Program-made: the position numbers and the translations under genes
Assembly (NCBI RefSeq): GCF_003234115.2
Contig: NZ_CP126251.1
Span: 1,116,001-1,180,000 of the forward strand
Origin: Curtobacterium sp. MCPF17_002
GTDB taxonomy: Bacteria; Actinomycetota; Actinomycetes; Actinomycetales; Microbacteriaceae
Direction: 5' to 3'
DNA length: 64,000 nt
The notes under the pieces: generated by a model
Told to the model about the DNA's origin: nothing
The model's input: the letters and a program-made list of their open reading frames with translations, nothing else
Database searches by the model: none
Shown: positions 52,794 to 63,100 of the stretch, piece by piece
Layout: each line of letters starts with the position of its first letter
Position numbering within the stretch: position 1 is the first letter of the stretch

Positions 52794-54569
52794 TCAGGCG
52801 GCGCCGGCCTCGGGCTGCGGGCCCGCGGCGAGCCGCTCGGCAGCGTGCAGCAGCCGCGCGGTCACGGCGTGGGTCGGCCGGTCGAACACCGACCCGGCCG
52901 GTCCCTGCTCGACGACACGGCCCTCGTGCACGACGAGCACGTCGTCGGCCATCCGTCGCACGGCCCGGAGGTCGTGCGACACGAACACCATCGCCACACC
53001 CGTCTCGTCGCGCAACCGCTCGAGCAGGGTGAGCACGGCGTCCTGCACGGTGGCGTCGAGTGCCGTGACCGGTTCATCGAGCACGATCACCTCGGGCGAG
53101 GTGGCCAGCGCCCGAGCGATCGCGAGCCGTTGTCGCTGCCCGCCGGACAGCGTCAGGGGCGATCGTCGCCGGAGGACCGGATCGAGCCCGACCTGCGCGA
53201 GGGCGGCGTCCACCCGCTCGCCGAGCTCGCCGCCCGCGGACCGTTCGCCGCCGCCCGTGAACGCGTCCGCGAGGACCCGCTCGACGCTCCACCGTTCGTC
53301 GAAGGTCGCTCCCGGGTCCTGCACGACCGCGGCCATCCGGTGTCGTCGTGGTCGGCGCTCGCGTTCGTCGAGCGGCACCCACGCGTCGCCGTCGAGCGTG
53401 ACCGTGCCGGCGTCCGGGGTCTCGAGGCCGAGGAGCATCCTCGCGACCGTGGTCTTGCCCGAGCCGGACGCCCCGATCACCCCGAGGACGCGGCCCCGGG
53501 CGAGCCCGAACGACACGTCCGCCACGGCCGGCACGCCGTCGAACGCGCGTGCGAGCCCCTCGGCGGCGAGCGCGACCCTCGCACCGTGCGAGGCGTCGGT
53601 CGAACGGTGCGAGGTTCCGACTTCCGTGCGACCATCGCCGCCTCGCACCGAGTCGGGAACCTCGCACGGGACGTCGCCGAGCGCGCCGGACCTCGCACCG
53701 TGCGAGGGCGCGGCCGCGTCGGACCTCGCACCGTGCGAGGCCGCCGAACCCGAACCCGAACCCGCACCCGCACCCGGACCCGCACCCGAACCCGAACCCG
53801 AACCCGCGCCGCCCGCCGCCCGCACCAACGCCTGCGTGGCCTCGTGCTGCGGCGCCGCGAACACCGCAGCCACCGGTCCCTCCTCGACGACCCGCCCCTC
53901 GTGCATGACCACGACGCGGTCCGCCCACCCCGCGACGAGCCCGAGGTCGTGCGTGATCACGAGCAGCCCGGCCCCCCGCGACTGTGCGGCACGGAGCTGC
54001 TCCATCACGGTGACGGCGACCCCGGCGTCGAGCGCCGTGGTGGGTTCGTCCGCCACGACCAGTTCCGGCGACGCCACCGTCGCGGCCGCGATGAGCGCGC
54101 GCTGCCGCATCCCGCCCGACAGGGTCCCGGCGAGCCGTCCGTCGGTGGCGAGGTCGGGGTCGAGCCCCACAGCCTGCAGCGACGAACGCACGGCGTCGAC
54201 ACGGGCGGCCGCGCTCAGCTGCGTGTGGAGGCGCAGCGCGTCGGCGACCTCGCGCCCGACGGGACGCAGCGGGTCCAGTGCGCCGAGTGCCTCCTGGCCG
54301 ACGTAGCCGACCCGTGCGCCGCGGATCCGTCGCCACCGGCGGTCGGAGAACGCGCGCACGTCGAGGCCGGCGACGCCGAGCCGGTCGACCCGCACCGTGG
54401 AACCGGGTGCGGAGAGGCCGAGCGCCGCGCGGGCGGTGACGGTCTTGCCGGAGCCGGATGCGCCGACGAGGGCGACGCACTCGCCGGCTTCGACGCGGAG
54501 GGAGACGTCGTGCACGATGGCGGTGCCGCCGATGGCGACGGAGAGCCCCTGGATGTCGAGGGCGGTCAT
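52794..54569 (-). CDS. Peptide/nickel ABC transporter, fused double ATPase with repeat-built linker
   Basis: 591 residues. Domain 1 has GASGSGKTVTAR near residue 38, LSGGMRQR and LVVADEPTT; domain 2 has GASGSGKTTVAR near residue 370, LSGGQRQR and VIVLDEPVT. Between them (~247-335) lies an unusual linker: a Gly/Ser/Ala run from ten GAACCC-type hexamers (53746-53805), then three SHGAR units and CEVPDS…VGTSHR, all encoded by the GTGCGAGG palindrome family (53577-53740). It powers the permeases encoded upstream, whose genes it overlaps (ATGA). Confidence 0.92.
   Translation of the reverse strand: MTALDIQGLSVAIGGTAIVHDVSLRVEAGECVALVGASGSGKTVTARAALGLSAPGSTVRVDRLGVAGLDVRAFSDRRWRRIRGARVGYVGQEALGALDPLRPVGREVADALRLHTQLSAAARVDAVRSSLQAVGLDPDLATDGRLAGTLSGGMRQRALIAAATVASPELVVADEPTTALDAGVAVTVMEQLRAAQSRGAGLLVITHDLGLVAGWADRVVVMHEGRVVEEGPVAAVFAAPQHEATQALVRAAGGAGSGSGSGAGPGAGAGSGSGSAASHGARSDAAAPSHGARSGALGDVPCEVPDSVRGGDGRTEVGTSHRSTDASHGARVALAAEGLARAFDGVPAVADVSFGLARGRVLGVIGASGSGKTTVARMLLGLETPDAGTVTLDGDAWVPLDERERRPRRHRMAAVVQDPGATFDERWSVERVLADAFTGGGERSAGGELGERVDAALAQVGLDPVLRRRSPLTLSGGQRQRLAIARALATSPEVIVLDEPVTALDATVQDAVLTLLERLRDETGVAMVFVSHDLRAVRRMADDVLVVHEGRVVEQGPAGSVFDRPTHAVTARLLHAAERLAAGPQPEAGAA
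53577..53740. repeat. GTGCGAGGTTCCG palindrome family, copy C, inside a coding sequence
   Basis: A full copy spans 53605-53669 (CGGTGCGAGGTTCCG… with right arm CGGGAACCTCGCACGG), and three short units CCTCGCACCGTGCGAGG lie at 53577-53593, 53691-53707 and 53724-53740. All are translated within the linker of the double ATPase; each short unit gives SHGAR. Intergenic relatives lie at 7136-7198 and 33922-34014. Confidence 0.8.
53746..53805. repeat. Hexanucleotide repeat (GVACCC)x10
   Basis: Ten six-base units (GAACCC, GCACCC and one GGACCC) encode the Gly/Ser/Ala/Pro stretch of the ATPase linker. Unit length keeps frame, so slippage would change linker length only. Confidence 0.85.
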
Positions 54570-55447
54570 CGGCGGACTCCGGTTCGTCTGATCGCGCGGC
54601 CGAGCACGGTCACCGCGGTCGCGAGCACGACGATCGCGAGGCCGGGGAAGGTGCTCATCCAGGGCGCCGTCTGCAGGTAGGTGCGACCGTCGGCGAGCAT
54701 CGCGCCCCACTCGGGCGCGGGTGGTGGCGTGCCGACGCCGAGGTAGCTGAGGGCGGACGCCCAGACGATCGCCTGCCCGACGCCGAGCGTCCCGACGGCG
54801 ACGACGGGCCAGAGCGCGGCGGGCAGCACGTGGCGGAGCACGATGGTCGCGGGGGAGCGGCCCATCACCACGGCGGTCTCGACGACCTGCGAGGTCCTCG
54901 CGCGGAGCACCAGCCCGCGCACGATCCGGGCGTAGCCGGGTGCGGTGGCGAACCCGACGGCGAGCATCGCCGGCACCGGGCCGGGTCCGGTCACGGCGAT
55001 GACGACGAGCGCGACGAGCAGCAGCGGGAGCGCGAAGGCGACCTCGGTGATGCGGCCCACGACGGCGTCGACGACTCGTCCGCCGAGTCCGGCGACGACC
55101 CCGAGCACGATGCCGGTCCCGCCGCCGACGAGGGTCGCGACGACCCCGACGACGAGGGACGCCCTGGTACCGGCGACGACCCGGGCGAGGACGTCGCGCC
55201 CGGACTCGTCGGTGCCGAACGGACTCGACCACGACGGCGCCTGCAACGCCCGCGCCGGGTGCACCGCGAGCGGGTCCCCGCCGCCGAGCAGCCCCGGCCA
55301 GACCGCCGCCACGACGGCCACCGCCACCACGACGGCCGCCGCTGTGCCGGCCGGGCCGAGCGTCCCCCCACGGAACCGCTCGGACCGTCCGGTGGACGGG
55401 CCCTGCTGGGCACCGGCCTGGAGGCTCGGCTCGGCGATGCCGCTCAC
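54566..55447 (-). CDS. Peptide/nickel ABC transporter permease (DppC type)
   Basis: 293 residues with about six membrane segments, SPFGTDESGRDVLARVVAGTRASL (the usual DppC motif) and EAA loop VETAVVMGRSPATIVLRHVLPAA. The cytoplasmic N-terminus includes SLQAG with a repeat half-site. Overlaps its neighbours on both sides by four bases. Confidence 0.92.
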   Translation of the reverse strand: MSGIAEPSLQAGAQQGPSTGRSERFRGGTLGPAGTAAAVVVAVAVVAAVWPGLLGGGDPLAVHPARALQAPSWSSPFGTDESGRDVLARVVAGTRASLVVGVVATLVGGGTGIVLGVVAGLGGRVVDAVVGRITEVAFALPLLLVALVVIAVTGPGPVPAMLAVGFATAPGYARIVRGLVLRARTSQVVETAVVMGRSPATIVLRHVLPAALWPVVAVGTLGVGQAIVWASALSYLGVGTPPPAPEWGAMLADGRTYLQTAPWMSTFPGLAIVVLATAVTVLGRAIRRTGVRR

Positions 55448-56493
55448 CGTGCGCCCGCCTCGGACCGGGTGACGCGCGGGGCGCGACGCGCTCCGGTGCG
55501 TCCGACGGAGCGCGGGTCCACCGCCCGCTCGACGAGGTCGGCGACCGCCAGCACGACCACGTAGGCCGCCGCCGACACGAGCGCGATGCCGGCGACGAGG
55601 GGCATGTCCCGCTGCGTCACCGCGGTGACGAGGGCGCGCCCGATGCCCGGCAGCGCGAACACGGACTCGACGACGACGGCACCGGACACGAGCGAGCCGA
55701 ACGCCCAGGCGGACAGGGCGATCCCGGGCAGTGCGGCGTGCCGGAGCAGGTGGCGTCCGAAGAGTCCGGCGCGGGTCTCACCACGGCTCCGGGCGGCGAG
55801 GGCGAACGCCGACCGCTGAGCGTCGACGACGCCGTCGCGGACCGTCTCGGCCAGGTAGCCGGCGACGGGGACCGCGACCGTGACGACCGGCAGGACCCAG
55901 CCGCGCACCGTCCCGTCGCTCACCGCGGGCACCCACCCGAGCGCGCTGGCGAACACCACGATGAGGACGCTGCCGAGCCAGAAGTGCGGGGTGACGCTGG
56001 CGGTGACGGAGATCGCGCTCGTCAGGGCGGCGGCGAACCGGCCGCGCTGCGTCGACCACCAGGCGGCGACGACGGCGAGCACCCAGGCGACGACGAGCCC
56101 GAGGACGGCGAGGGTCAGCGTGACGGGGAGCTGCTGCCCGAGGAGCGTCGCGACCGGGGTCCGGAAGGCGTACGAGTCACCGAGGTGCCCGGTCGCCAGC
56201 CGTCCGAGGAACACCGCGTACTGCACGAGCACCGGCCGGTCCAGGCCGTACTCCTGCCGCACCTGCGCCACCGCTTCGGCCGAGGCCTGGGAACCGGGCC
56301 CGCCGAGGATCGCGAGCGCCGGGTCGCCGGGGATGAGCCGGATCGCGACGAACACGATCGTCGCGACGGCCCACAGCACGCCGATGCCGCCGAGCGCACG
56401 CCGGACCGCCCAGCGCGACCACCGCCCTGCAGCCGAGCCGCCCGTCGTCCGCAGGCGGTCCACCGGACGCGTGCCGGGCCTCCTGTCCGTCAC
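55444..56493 (-). CDS. Peptide/nickel ABC transporter permease (DppB type)
   Basis: 349 residues from GTG 56493, five bases after the lipoprotein stop. Starts further upstream would overlap that gene without a ribosome site. About six membrane segments, an N-terminal VLWAVATIVFVAIRLIPGDPA motif of DppB proteins and EAA loop SAFALAARSRGETRAGLFGRHLLRHA. The basic N-terminal ~35 residues are unusually long, so the true start might be later. Confidence 0.88.
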   Translation of the reverse strand: MTDRRPGTRPVDRLRTTGGSAAGRWSRWAVRRALGGIGVLWAVATIVFVAIRLIPGDPALAILGGPGSQASAEAVAQVRQEYGLDRPVLVQYAVFLGRLATGHLGDSYAFRTPVATLLGQQLPVTLTLAVLGLVVAWVLAVVAAWWSTQRGRFAAALTSAISVTASVTPHFWLGSVLIVVFASALGWVPAVSDGTVRGWVLPVVTVAVPVAGYLAETVRDGVVDAQRSAFALAARSRGETRAGLFGRHLLRHAALPGIALSAWAFGSLVSGAVVVESVFALPGIGRALVTAVTQRDMPLVAGIALVSAAAYVVVLAVADLVERAVDPRSVGRTGARRAPRVTRSEAGAR

Positions 56494-56498
56494 CTGCG

Positions 56499-58151
56499 TC
56501 AGCGGTCGATCCAGGCCGTGCCGAACCACGGTGTGGACACCGCGGTGGTCTGGACCCCGTGGACGGCCGACCGGATCAGGAAGTGGTTCTGCTGGTCGTA
56601 GAGGGGGAGCACGGTGCCGCTGGCGAGGATCGTCTTCTGCGCCTGCTCGTAGAGGTCGCCGCGCTCCGACGTGTCGGAGGTCTGCGCGGCCTGTTCGAGC
56701 GCCTTGTCGACCGACGGGTCGTCGAGCTGCGCGAGGTTCGCGAAGTACCCGGACGGTGCCGGCGTGATGCTCGCGCTGTCGTAGAGGATGCGGAGGACGT
56801 CCGCGCCGACCTTCGTGTACGGGGCGCTGACGACGTCGTAGTGGTTCGCCGCGAGGGCCGCGTACCAGCTGGACAGGTCGAGCTCCTCGAGGACGACCTT
56901 GAAGCCGACGGCCTTCTCGGATGCCTGGATCTGCTGGAACAGGCTGCGCTCGGCGGGCACCGACTGGTTCGTCGAGACGGGGAAGGTCACGGTCAGCTGC
57001 TGGCCGTCCTTCTCGCGGACGCCGTCGCTGCCGACCTTCCAGCCGGCGTCGTCGAGCAGCTGCTCCGCCCGCTTCGGGGAGTACCCGAACAGGCTCTTGT
57101 CGGAGTACCCGTAGGGCTCGACGCTGGACAGCACCGAGTAGGAGCGCTTCGCCGTGCCGAGGAACAGGCTCTGGATGCCGGGGTCGACCTCGGCACCGGC
57201 GATGAACGCCTTGCGCACCGCTTCGTCGCGGAACACGCCGTGGCCGGAGTTCAGCTCGAGGCGGTTCGACGCACCCGGCCGCGGCGCGTCGAGGTCACGG
57301 ATGGACCCCTTCGACGAGGCGGCTTTCAGCTGGTCCGGCTGCGCGTTGTCGATGACGTCGACCTGACCGGACTGCAGCGCGGCGTACCGCGAGGTCGAGT
57401 CGGGCAGGAACCGCCACGTGATGCCGGCGAGCCGCGGCTTCGTGGTGCCGCCGGCGTCGCGGCCGAGCGGCGTGTAGTCGGTGTTCTTCGTCAGCGTGAC
57501 CCGGTCGCCGTGCTTCCACCCGGTGACCGTGAACGGGCCGGTGCCGACGGGGGACTCGCAGTTCGCCGCCTGCGAGCGCTGCAGCGCCTTCGGGGACTCC
57601 ATGCCGACCCACGGCTGCGAGAAGGACTCGAGGAGCGCGCTGTCCGGGCGGCTGAGGGTCAGCGTGACGGTGTGCTCGTCCGTCGCGGTCGCCTGCTCGA
57701 TGGACTGCAGCGCGAGGTAGCCCGTGCTCGACGCCGTCGCCGGGTCCTGCACGTGCTCGATGTTGGCCACGACCGCAGCGGCGTCGAACGGGGTGCCGTC
57801 GGTGAACGTCACGTCGTCGCGGAGCGTGAAGGTCAGGGTCTTCCCGTCGTCGCTCGTCTTCCAGGACTCGGCGAGCGCGGGGACCGGCTTGCCGTCGTCG
57901 AGCGCGGTGAGTTCCTGGATGTACTGGCTCGAGAGCAGCGCCTGCGGGTAGTTGCCGCCGACGTGCGGGTCGAGGCAGGTCGGTTCGGCGTCACCGGAGG
58001 CGTAGACGAGTGTGCCGCCGCTGACGGGGGTGCTGCTCGACGTGGCCGCTCCGCCGCCGGTGCAGGCGGTGAGCGCGAGGAGGACGGTGGCGGCGCCCGC
58101 GATGCCGACGGCGACGCGGGAACGGCGTTTCTGTACTGAGTCCAAGATCAT
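56499..58151 (-). CDS. Peptide/nickel ABC transporter substrate-binding lipoprotein
   Basis: 550 residues. The signal peptide ends in LTAC with Cys30 as lipidated residue. The mature part is a family 5 solute-binding protein (LTFTLRDDVTFTDGTPFDAAAVVANIEHVQD, ESPVGTGPFTVTGWKHGDRVTL). It heads the four-gene minus-strand operon. A TAGACT -10 candidate lies in the 32-base gap to the divergent TetR gene, so both promoters overlap. Confidence 0.9.
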   Translation of the reverse strand: MILDSVQKRRSRVAVGIAGAATVLLALTACTGGGAATSSSTPVSGGTLVYASGDAEPTCLDPHVGGNYPQALLSSQYIQELTALDDGKPVPALAESWKTSDDGKTLTFTLRDDVTFTDGTPFDAAAVVANIEHVQDPATASSTGYLALQSIEQATATDEHTVTLTLSRPDSALLESFSQPWVGMESPKALQRSQAANCESPVGTGPFTVTGWKHGDRVTLTKNTDYTPLGRDAGGTTKPRLAGITWRFLPDSTSRYAALQSGQVDVIDNAQPDQLKAASSKGSIRDLDAPRPGASNRLELNSGHGVFRDEAVRKAFIAGAEVDPGIQSLFLGTAKRSYSVLSSVEPYGYSDKSLFGYSPKRAEQLLDDAGWKVGSDGVREKDGQQLTVTFPVSTNQSVPAERSLFQQIQASEKAVGFKVVLEELDLSSWYAALAANHYDVVSAPYTKVGADVLRILYDSASITPAPSGYFANLAQLDDPSVDKALEQAAQTSDTSERGDLYEQAQKTILASGTVLPLYDQQNHFLIRSAVHGVQTTAVSTPWFGTAWIDR

Positions 58152-58183
58152 GGCTGGACGAGTCTAGCGGTTTACTGGGGCGC

Positions 58184-58783
58184 ATGGACGAACCGATGCG
58201 CCGCGGGGGGCGACCCCGTCGCTCGAGTGCCGAGGTCCTCGCGGACGCCGCCGCCGAGCTGTTCCTCGAGCAGGGCTACGGCCGCACGACCGTCGACCAG
58301 ATCGCCGTGCGCGCCGGGGTGAGCCGGGCGACGTTCTTCAACTACTTCACCGCGAAGTCCGACGTGCTCTGGCTCGAGCTCGACGCCGCGGTCGCGTCCC
58401 TGCCCGAGCACCTCGCGGCGTCCACCGAGGAGTCCGCGGTGCGCGCGGTGGAGGAGGCCCTGCTCGCCACCGCACGTGCGCACGCCGCGGACCGGGTGCC
58501 GTGGGCGATCGCGCAGGCCGAGGTGATGGACATCGGACCGGAACTCGTCGCCAGCGTGGCGGCCCGGGTCACGGCGCAGCACGCGGCGGTCGCCGCGTTC
58601 GTGGCCGGGCGCACCGGCGACCACCCGTCCGCGCTCTGGCCGCAGACCGTGTCCGGGGCGATGCTCGGCGCGGCTGCGGCGGCCTTCGGCGTCTGGGTCG
58701 CGGACGGCGTCGGACGGCGCTCGCTCGTCGAGTACGTCGGTGCGGCGTTGACCCCGGTCGCCGCGGGGCTCGACGCACGCTGA
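58184..58783 (+). CDS. TetR-family regulator of the peptide/nickel operon
   Basis: 199 residues. The helix-turn-helix is clear ([46 protein letters not shown]). Only 32 bases separate its ATG from that of the divergent lipoprotein gene, so binding there must affect both. Ligand unknown. Confidence 0.9.
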   Translation: MDEPMRRGGRPRRSSAEVLADAAAELFLEQGYGRTTVDQIAVRAGVSRATFFNYFTAKSDVLWLELDAAVASLPEHLAASTEESAVRAVEEALLATARAHAADRVPWAIAQAEVMDIGPELVASVAARVTAQHAAVAAFVAGRTGDHPSALWPQTVSGAMLGAAAAAFGVWVADGVGRRSLVEYVGAALTPVAAGLDAR

Positions 58784-58819
58784 GACGAGCGGGCCGCGCC
58801 CTCGCGCCCCGCGCCCGCC

Positions 58820-58841
58820 GGGTGCCCGCACGGGCGCCCGC
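58820..58841. terminator. Short hairpin between TetR gene and CDF gene
   Basis: CGGGTGCCC and GGGCGCCCG pair (one G-T) around GCAC at the convergent junction, in a very GC-rich gap. Confidence 0.45.
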
Positions 58842-58857
58842 GACGCCCCGCGCTCCG

Positions 58858-59889
58858 CTACTCCGTCCGCAGCGTCCCCGCGCCGCCGGACGCCACGTCC
58901 TCCACCGTGCCGTCCCGCACCACCTCGGGGACGTCGCCGTCGTTCGGCACGAGCGACTCGTCGCCCGGCAGGCTCAGCGTGAGGACGGCCTCCTCGACGT
59001 ACTGGCTCTCCTCGAGCGACCGCTCGACCTCGCGGAGCCGGACGGCGACGTGCTCCTCGTTCTCGTTGCCGACGAGGTCGACCGCCGCGACGAGGTAGAC
59101 CCGCGACGGTCCGACGAACTCGAGGTGCAGGTACGTCACGCGTTCCACCTGCGTCCGGCCGAGCAGTTCGACGAGCACCGCGTTCTCGAGCTCCGGCGAC
59201 GTGCTCTCGCCGAGCAGGAAGCGGCGGTTGCGGTCGATGAGCACGACGGCGACGACGCCGAGCAGGACGCCGATCGCGATCGAGCCGATGGCGTCGAACA
59301 CCGCGAGCCCGGTGACCTGGTGCAGGAACACCCCGAGGAACGCGACGACCAGGCCGACGAGCGCGGCGGCGTCCTCGGCGAAGACCGCGCGGAGCGTCGG
59401 GTTCGACGACTGCAGCACGTGCCGGAGCACCGGGACCCGGCGCTTCGTCGCGGCACCGTGCGCCTGCCGGTACGCCTGCAGGAAGCTCGTGCCCTCGAGG
59501 CAGAACGAGAGCGCGAGCACGATGTAGTTGAGGAGGACGTCCTCGGCGGGCCCGGTGTCGCCGAGCTCCGAGATGCCGTGGTAGATCGACACGATCGCCC
59601 CGGCGGTGAAGAGGCCGAACGCGGCGAACATCGACCAGATGTACGTCTCCCGCCCGTAGCCCAGCGGGTGCGCCGTGTCGCGCTTCCGGGCGCCCCGGCG
59701 TTCGGCCACGAGCAGGAAGACCTCGTTGCCGGTGTCGGCCCAGGAGTGTGCGGCCTCGGCGACCATCGACGCCGATCCGGTGAGCATCGAGGCGACGGTC
59801 TTGGCGATGGCGACGAGCAGGTTCGCGGCGAACGCGATGACGACGGTGAGCGAGGACTCGGGGCGGTCCGGCTCCTGAGTGGCGGGCAT
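58858..59889 (-). CDS. Cation diffusion facilitator family transporter
   Basis: 343 residues from ATG 59889, preceded by TGGAG. Six membrane segments and the CDF metal sites: [16 protein letters not shown] in TM2 (HxxxD) and [16 protein letters not shown] in TM5, where the usual HxxxD is replaced by EDxxA. This pattern matches the subgroup of large CDF proteins of unsettled substrate (Zn, Co or Fe/Mn). A cytoplasmic C-terminal domain of ~100 residues follows. Extra starts up to 59949 overlap the ileS promoter region. Confidence 0.85.
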   Translation of the reverse strand: MPATQEPDRPESSLTVVIAFAANLLVAIAKTVASMLTGSASMVAEAAHSWADTGNEVFLLVAERRGARKRDTAHPLGYGRETYIWSMFAAFGLFTAGAIVSIYHGISELGDTGPAEDVLLNYIVLALSFCLEGTSFLQAYRQAHGAATKRRVPVLRHVLQSSNPTLRAVFAEDAAALVGLVVAFLGVFLHQVTGLAVFDAIGSIAIGVLLGVVAVVLIDRNRRFLLGESTSPELENAVLVELLGRTQVERVTYLHLEFVGPSRVYLVAAVDLVGNENEEHVAVRLREVERSLEESQYVEEAVLTLSLPGDESLVPNDGDVPEVVRDGTVEDVASGGAGTLRTE

Positions 59890-59912
59890 CGCTCCAGCAT
59901 GCTCCCGTCCGC

Positions 59913-59918
59913 TAAACT
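59913..59918 (+). promoter_or_regulatory. -10 box (TAAACT) for the ileS T-box transcript
   Basis: TAAACT lies just before the T-box leader and would start the transcript near 59925. Confidence 0.55.
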
Positions 59919-59924
59919 CGCACA

Positions 59925-60123
59925 CCAAGAGCATCGATCCGGCCATCACCGGGGAGCTTCCGGAAGAACGCGGGCCTGCCCGTCAGTAGAACCGGGCGGG
60001 TTCGGGACCGTCACCACCCCGACGACGAGCGGTCGTGCGGCAACACCGCGCACGGCAAGCGAGGTGGTACCGCGGAGCAGCGCTCCGTCCTCGTGGAGAT
60101 CAACCGAACCCACAGGAGCCCCG
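59925..60123 (+). promoter_or_regulatory. T-box riboswitch, translational type, before ileS
   Basis: The leader has the short stem I of actinobacterial ileS T-boxes: ATC specifier at 59944-59946 (GGCCATCACCGG), GGGGAGC…CCGGAAGAACG after it. The T-box bulge GGTGGTACCGCG lies at 60063-60074. Antisequestor stem GGAGC (60074-60078)/GCTCC (60082-60086) competes with pairing of the same GCTCC to the Shine-Dalgarno AGGAGC (60114-60119). Uncharged tRNA-Ile would stabilise the first pairing and free the ribosome site. Confidence 0.93.
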
Positions 60124-63100
60124 GTGCGCTACCCCTTGAACTCGAACGCCGACGGCGTCGTCCCCTCGCCGTCCTTCCCCGACGTCGAACAGGGGATCCT
60201 CGCCTTCTGGAAGGGCGACCGCACCTTCCAGGCGTCGATCGACCAGCGCGAGGGCTGCCCGGAGTGGACCTTCTACGACGGCCCGCCGTTCGCGAACGGC
60301 CTGCCGCACTACGGGCACCTGCTGACCGGGTACGCGAAGGACGTCTTCCCGCGCTACCAGACGATGCGCGGCAAGCAGGTGCACCGTCGCTTCGGCTGGG
60401 ACACCCACGGGCTGCCCGCCGAGCTCGAGGCGATGCGCCAGCTCGGCATCACCGAGAAGCACGAGATCGACGAGATGGGCGTCGACGTCTTCAACGCGGC
60501 GGCGAAGCGCTCCGTGCTGCAGTACACCGACGAGTGGCAGCAGTACGTCACCCGCCAGGCGCGCTGGGTCGACTTCGAGGACGACTACAAGACCCTCGAC
60601 GTCACCTACATGGAGAGCGTCCTCTGGGCGTGGAAGCAGCTCTGGGACAAGGGCCTCGCGTACGAGGGCTTCCGGGTCCTGCCGTACTGCTGGAACGACC
60701 AGACGCCGCTGTCGAACCACGAGCTGCGCATGGACGACGACGTCTACCAGACGCGTCAGGACCAGTCCGTCACGGTGTCGTTCCCGCTGCAGGGCGCGCG
60801 CGCCGAGTCCCTCGGGCTCGCCGGTGTGCGGGCCCTCGCCTGGACGACGACCCCGTGGACCCTGCCCACGAACGCCGCGTTGGCGGTCGGGCCGGCGGTC
60901 ACGTACGTGGTGCTGCCGGCAGGGCCTGGAGGCGCGGCTGACGGTGCCGAGGCGGGTTCCGTCTCCTACCTCCTGGCTTCGGACACCGTGGCGGCCTACA
61001 CGAAGGAGCTCGGCTACGAGAGCGCCGACGACGCCGCTGCCGCGGTCGTCCGCACCCTGACGGGTGCGGAGCTCGACGGCGTCGAGTACGAGCGCCTGTT
61101 CGACCACCTCGCCGACACCGAGGGCATGGAGAACGGCTGGAAGGTCCTCGTCGCCGACTACGTCGAGACCGGCGAGGGCACGGGTATCGTGCACCAGGCC
61201 CCCGCCTACGGCGCCGACGACCAAGAGGTCTGCGCGGCAGCCGGCATCCCGGTGGTGCTCTCCCTCGACGCGGGCGGCGTGTTCACGCCGCAGTTCGGCG
61301 AGGTCGCCGGGCTCCTCTGGTCGGACGCGAACAAGCCGCTGACGAAGGCCGTCCGCGACGCCGGCCGGCTCCTCCGCCAGGCGTCGTACGAGCACAGCTA
61401 CCCGCACTGCTGGCGCTGCCGGAAGCCCCTCATCTACAAGGCCGTCTCGTCGTGGTTCGTCCGCGTCACCGAGCTCCGCGACCGCATGGGCGAGCTCAAC
61501 CAGGACATCAACTGGGTGCCGGACAACGTCAAGGACGGCCAGTTCGGCAAGTGGGTCGCGGGCGCCATCGACTGGTCGGTGTCCCGCAACCGGTACTTCG
61601 GCACGCCGATCCCGGTGTGGCAGTCCGACGACCCGGCGCACCCGCGGATCGACGTGTACGGGTCGCTCGAGGAGATCGAGCGCGACTTCGGCCGCCTGCC
61701 GGTCAACGCCGAGGGCGAGGTGGACCTGCACCGCCCGTTCATCGACGAGCTCACCCGGCCGAACCCCGACGACCCGACCGGGGCGTCCACGATGCGCCGC
61801 ATCTCGGACGTGTTCGACGTGTGGTTCGACTCCGGGTCGATGCCGTACGCCCAGGTGCACTACCCGTTCGAGAACCGTGAGTGGTTCGAGTCGCACAGCC
61901 CGGCCGACTTCATCGTCGAGTACATCGGGCAGACCCGCGGCTGGTTCTACGTCATGCACGCGCTCTCGACCGCGCTGTTCGACCGGCCGGCGTTCCAGAA
62001 CGTCATCAGCCACGGCATCGTGCTCGGCTCCGACGGCCAGAAGATGTCGAAGTCGCTCCGGAACTACCCGGACGTGTCCGAGGTCTTCGACCGTGACGGC
62101 GCCGACGCGATGCGCTGGTTCCTCATGTCGTCGTCGGTGATCCGTGGCGGCAACCTCGTCGTCACCGAGGAGGGCATCCGGCAGGGCGTCCGCGAGTTCC
62201 TCCTGCCGCTCTGGTCGACGTACTACTTCTTCACCCTCTACGCGAACGCCTCCGGGCCGGACGGCGCCGGGTCCTCCGAGGGCTACCGGGCCCAGCGCCG
62301 GACCGACTCGACCGACGTGCTCGACCGGTACCTGCTCGCGAAGACCCGGGTGCTCGTGGCCGACGTCACGACGCACCTCGACGCGCTCGACACGCCGCTC
62401 GCGGCGCAGGCCGTGCGCGACTTCGCCGACGTGCTCACGAACTGGTACGTGCGCCGGTCGCGCGACAAGTTCTGGGCGGGTGCCGGGTCCTCGCCCGAAG
62501 CGACGGCTGCGTTCGACACGCTGTACACGGTGCTCGAGACCCTCACCCGTGTGGCGGCCCCGCTCGCACCCCTCGTCGCCGAGGAGATCTGGAAGGGCCT
62601 CACCGGTGGCCGGAGCGTGCACCTCGAGGACTTCCCGGACGCCGGCGAGTTCCCGGCGGACGACGCGCTCGTCGACGCCATGGACCGCGTCCGCGACGTC
62701 GCCTCGAAGGGCCTCGCGCTCCGCAAGGCGACCGGCAAGCGCGTCCGCCTGCCCCTCGCGACGCTGACCCTCGTCGTGCCCGACCCGGCCGCGCTGACGC
62801 CCTTCGCGGACATCCTCCGTGACGAGCTCAACGTCAAGCGGGTGGTCCTCGAGGCGCAGGCCGAGGAGTCCCTGACGCAGTACGGCATCGAGCGGAAGCT
62901 CACCGTGAACGCGCGGGCCGCCGGCCCCCGCATCGGCAAGCAGGTGCAGCAGGTCATCCCCGCCGCCAAGCGGGGCGACTGGACGGCGACCGAGTCCGGC
63001 GTGACCGTCGGTGGCGTCGACCTCGTCGAGGGCGAGTACACGCTCGACCTCTCCGTCGCCGACCCGACCGTCGCGGTGGCGTTCCTCGACGGCGGCGGGT

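Noticed and set aside
53577-53805. CRISPR-like repeat array
   Set aside because: Units are palindromic, unevenly spaced, lack unique spacers of constant size and are translated; no cas genes are present.
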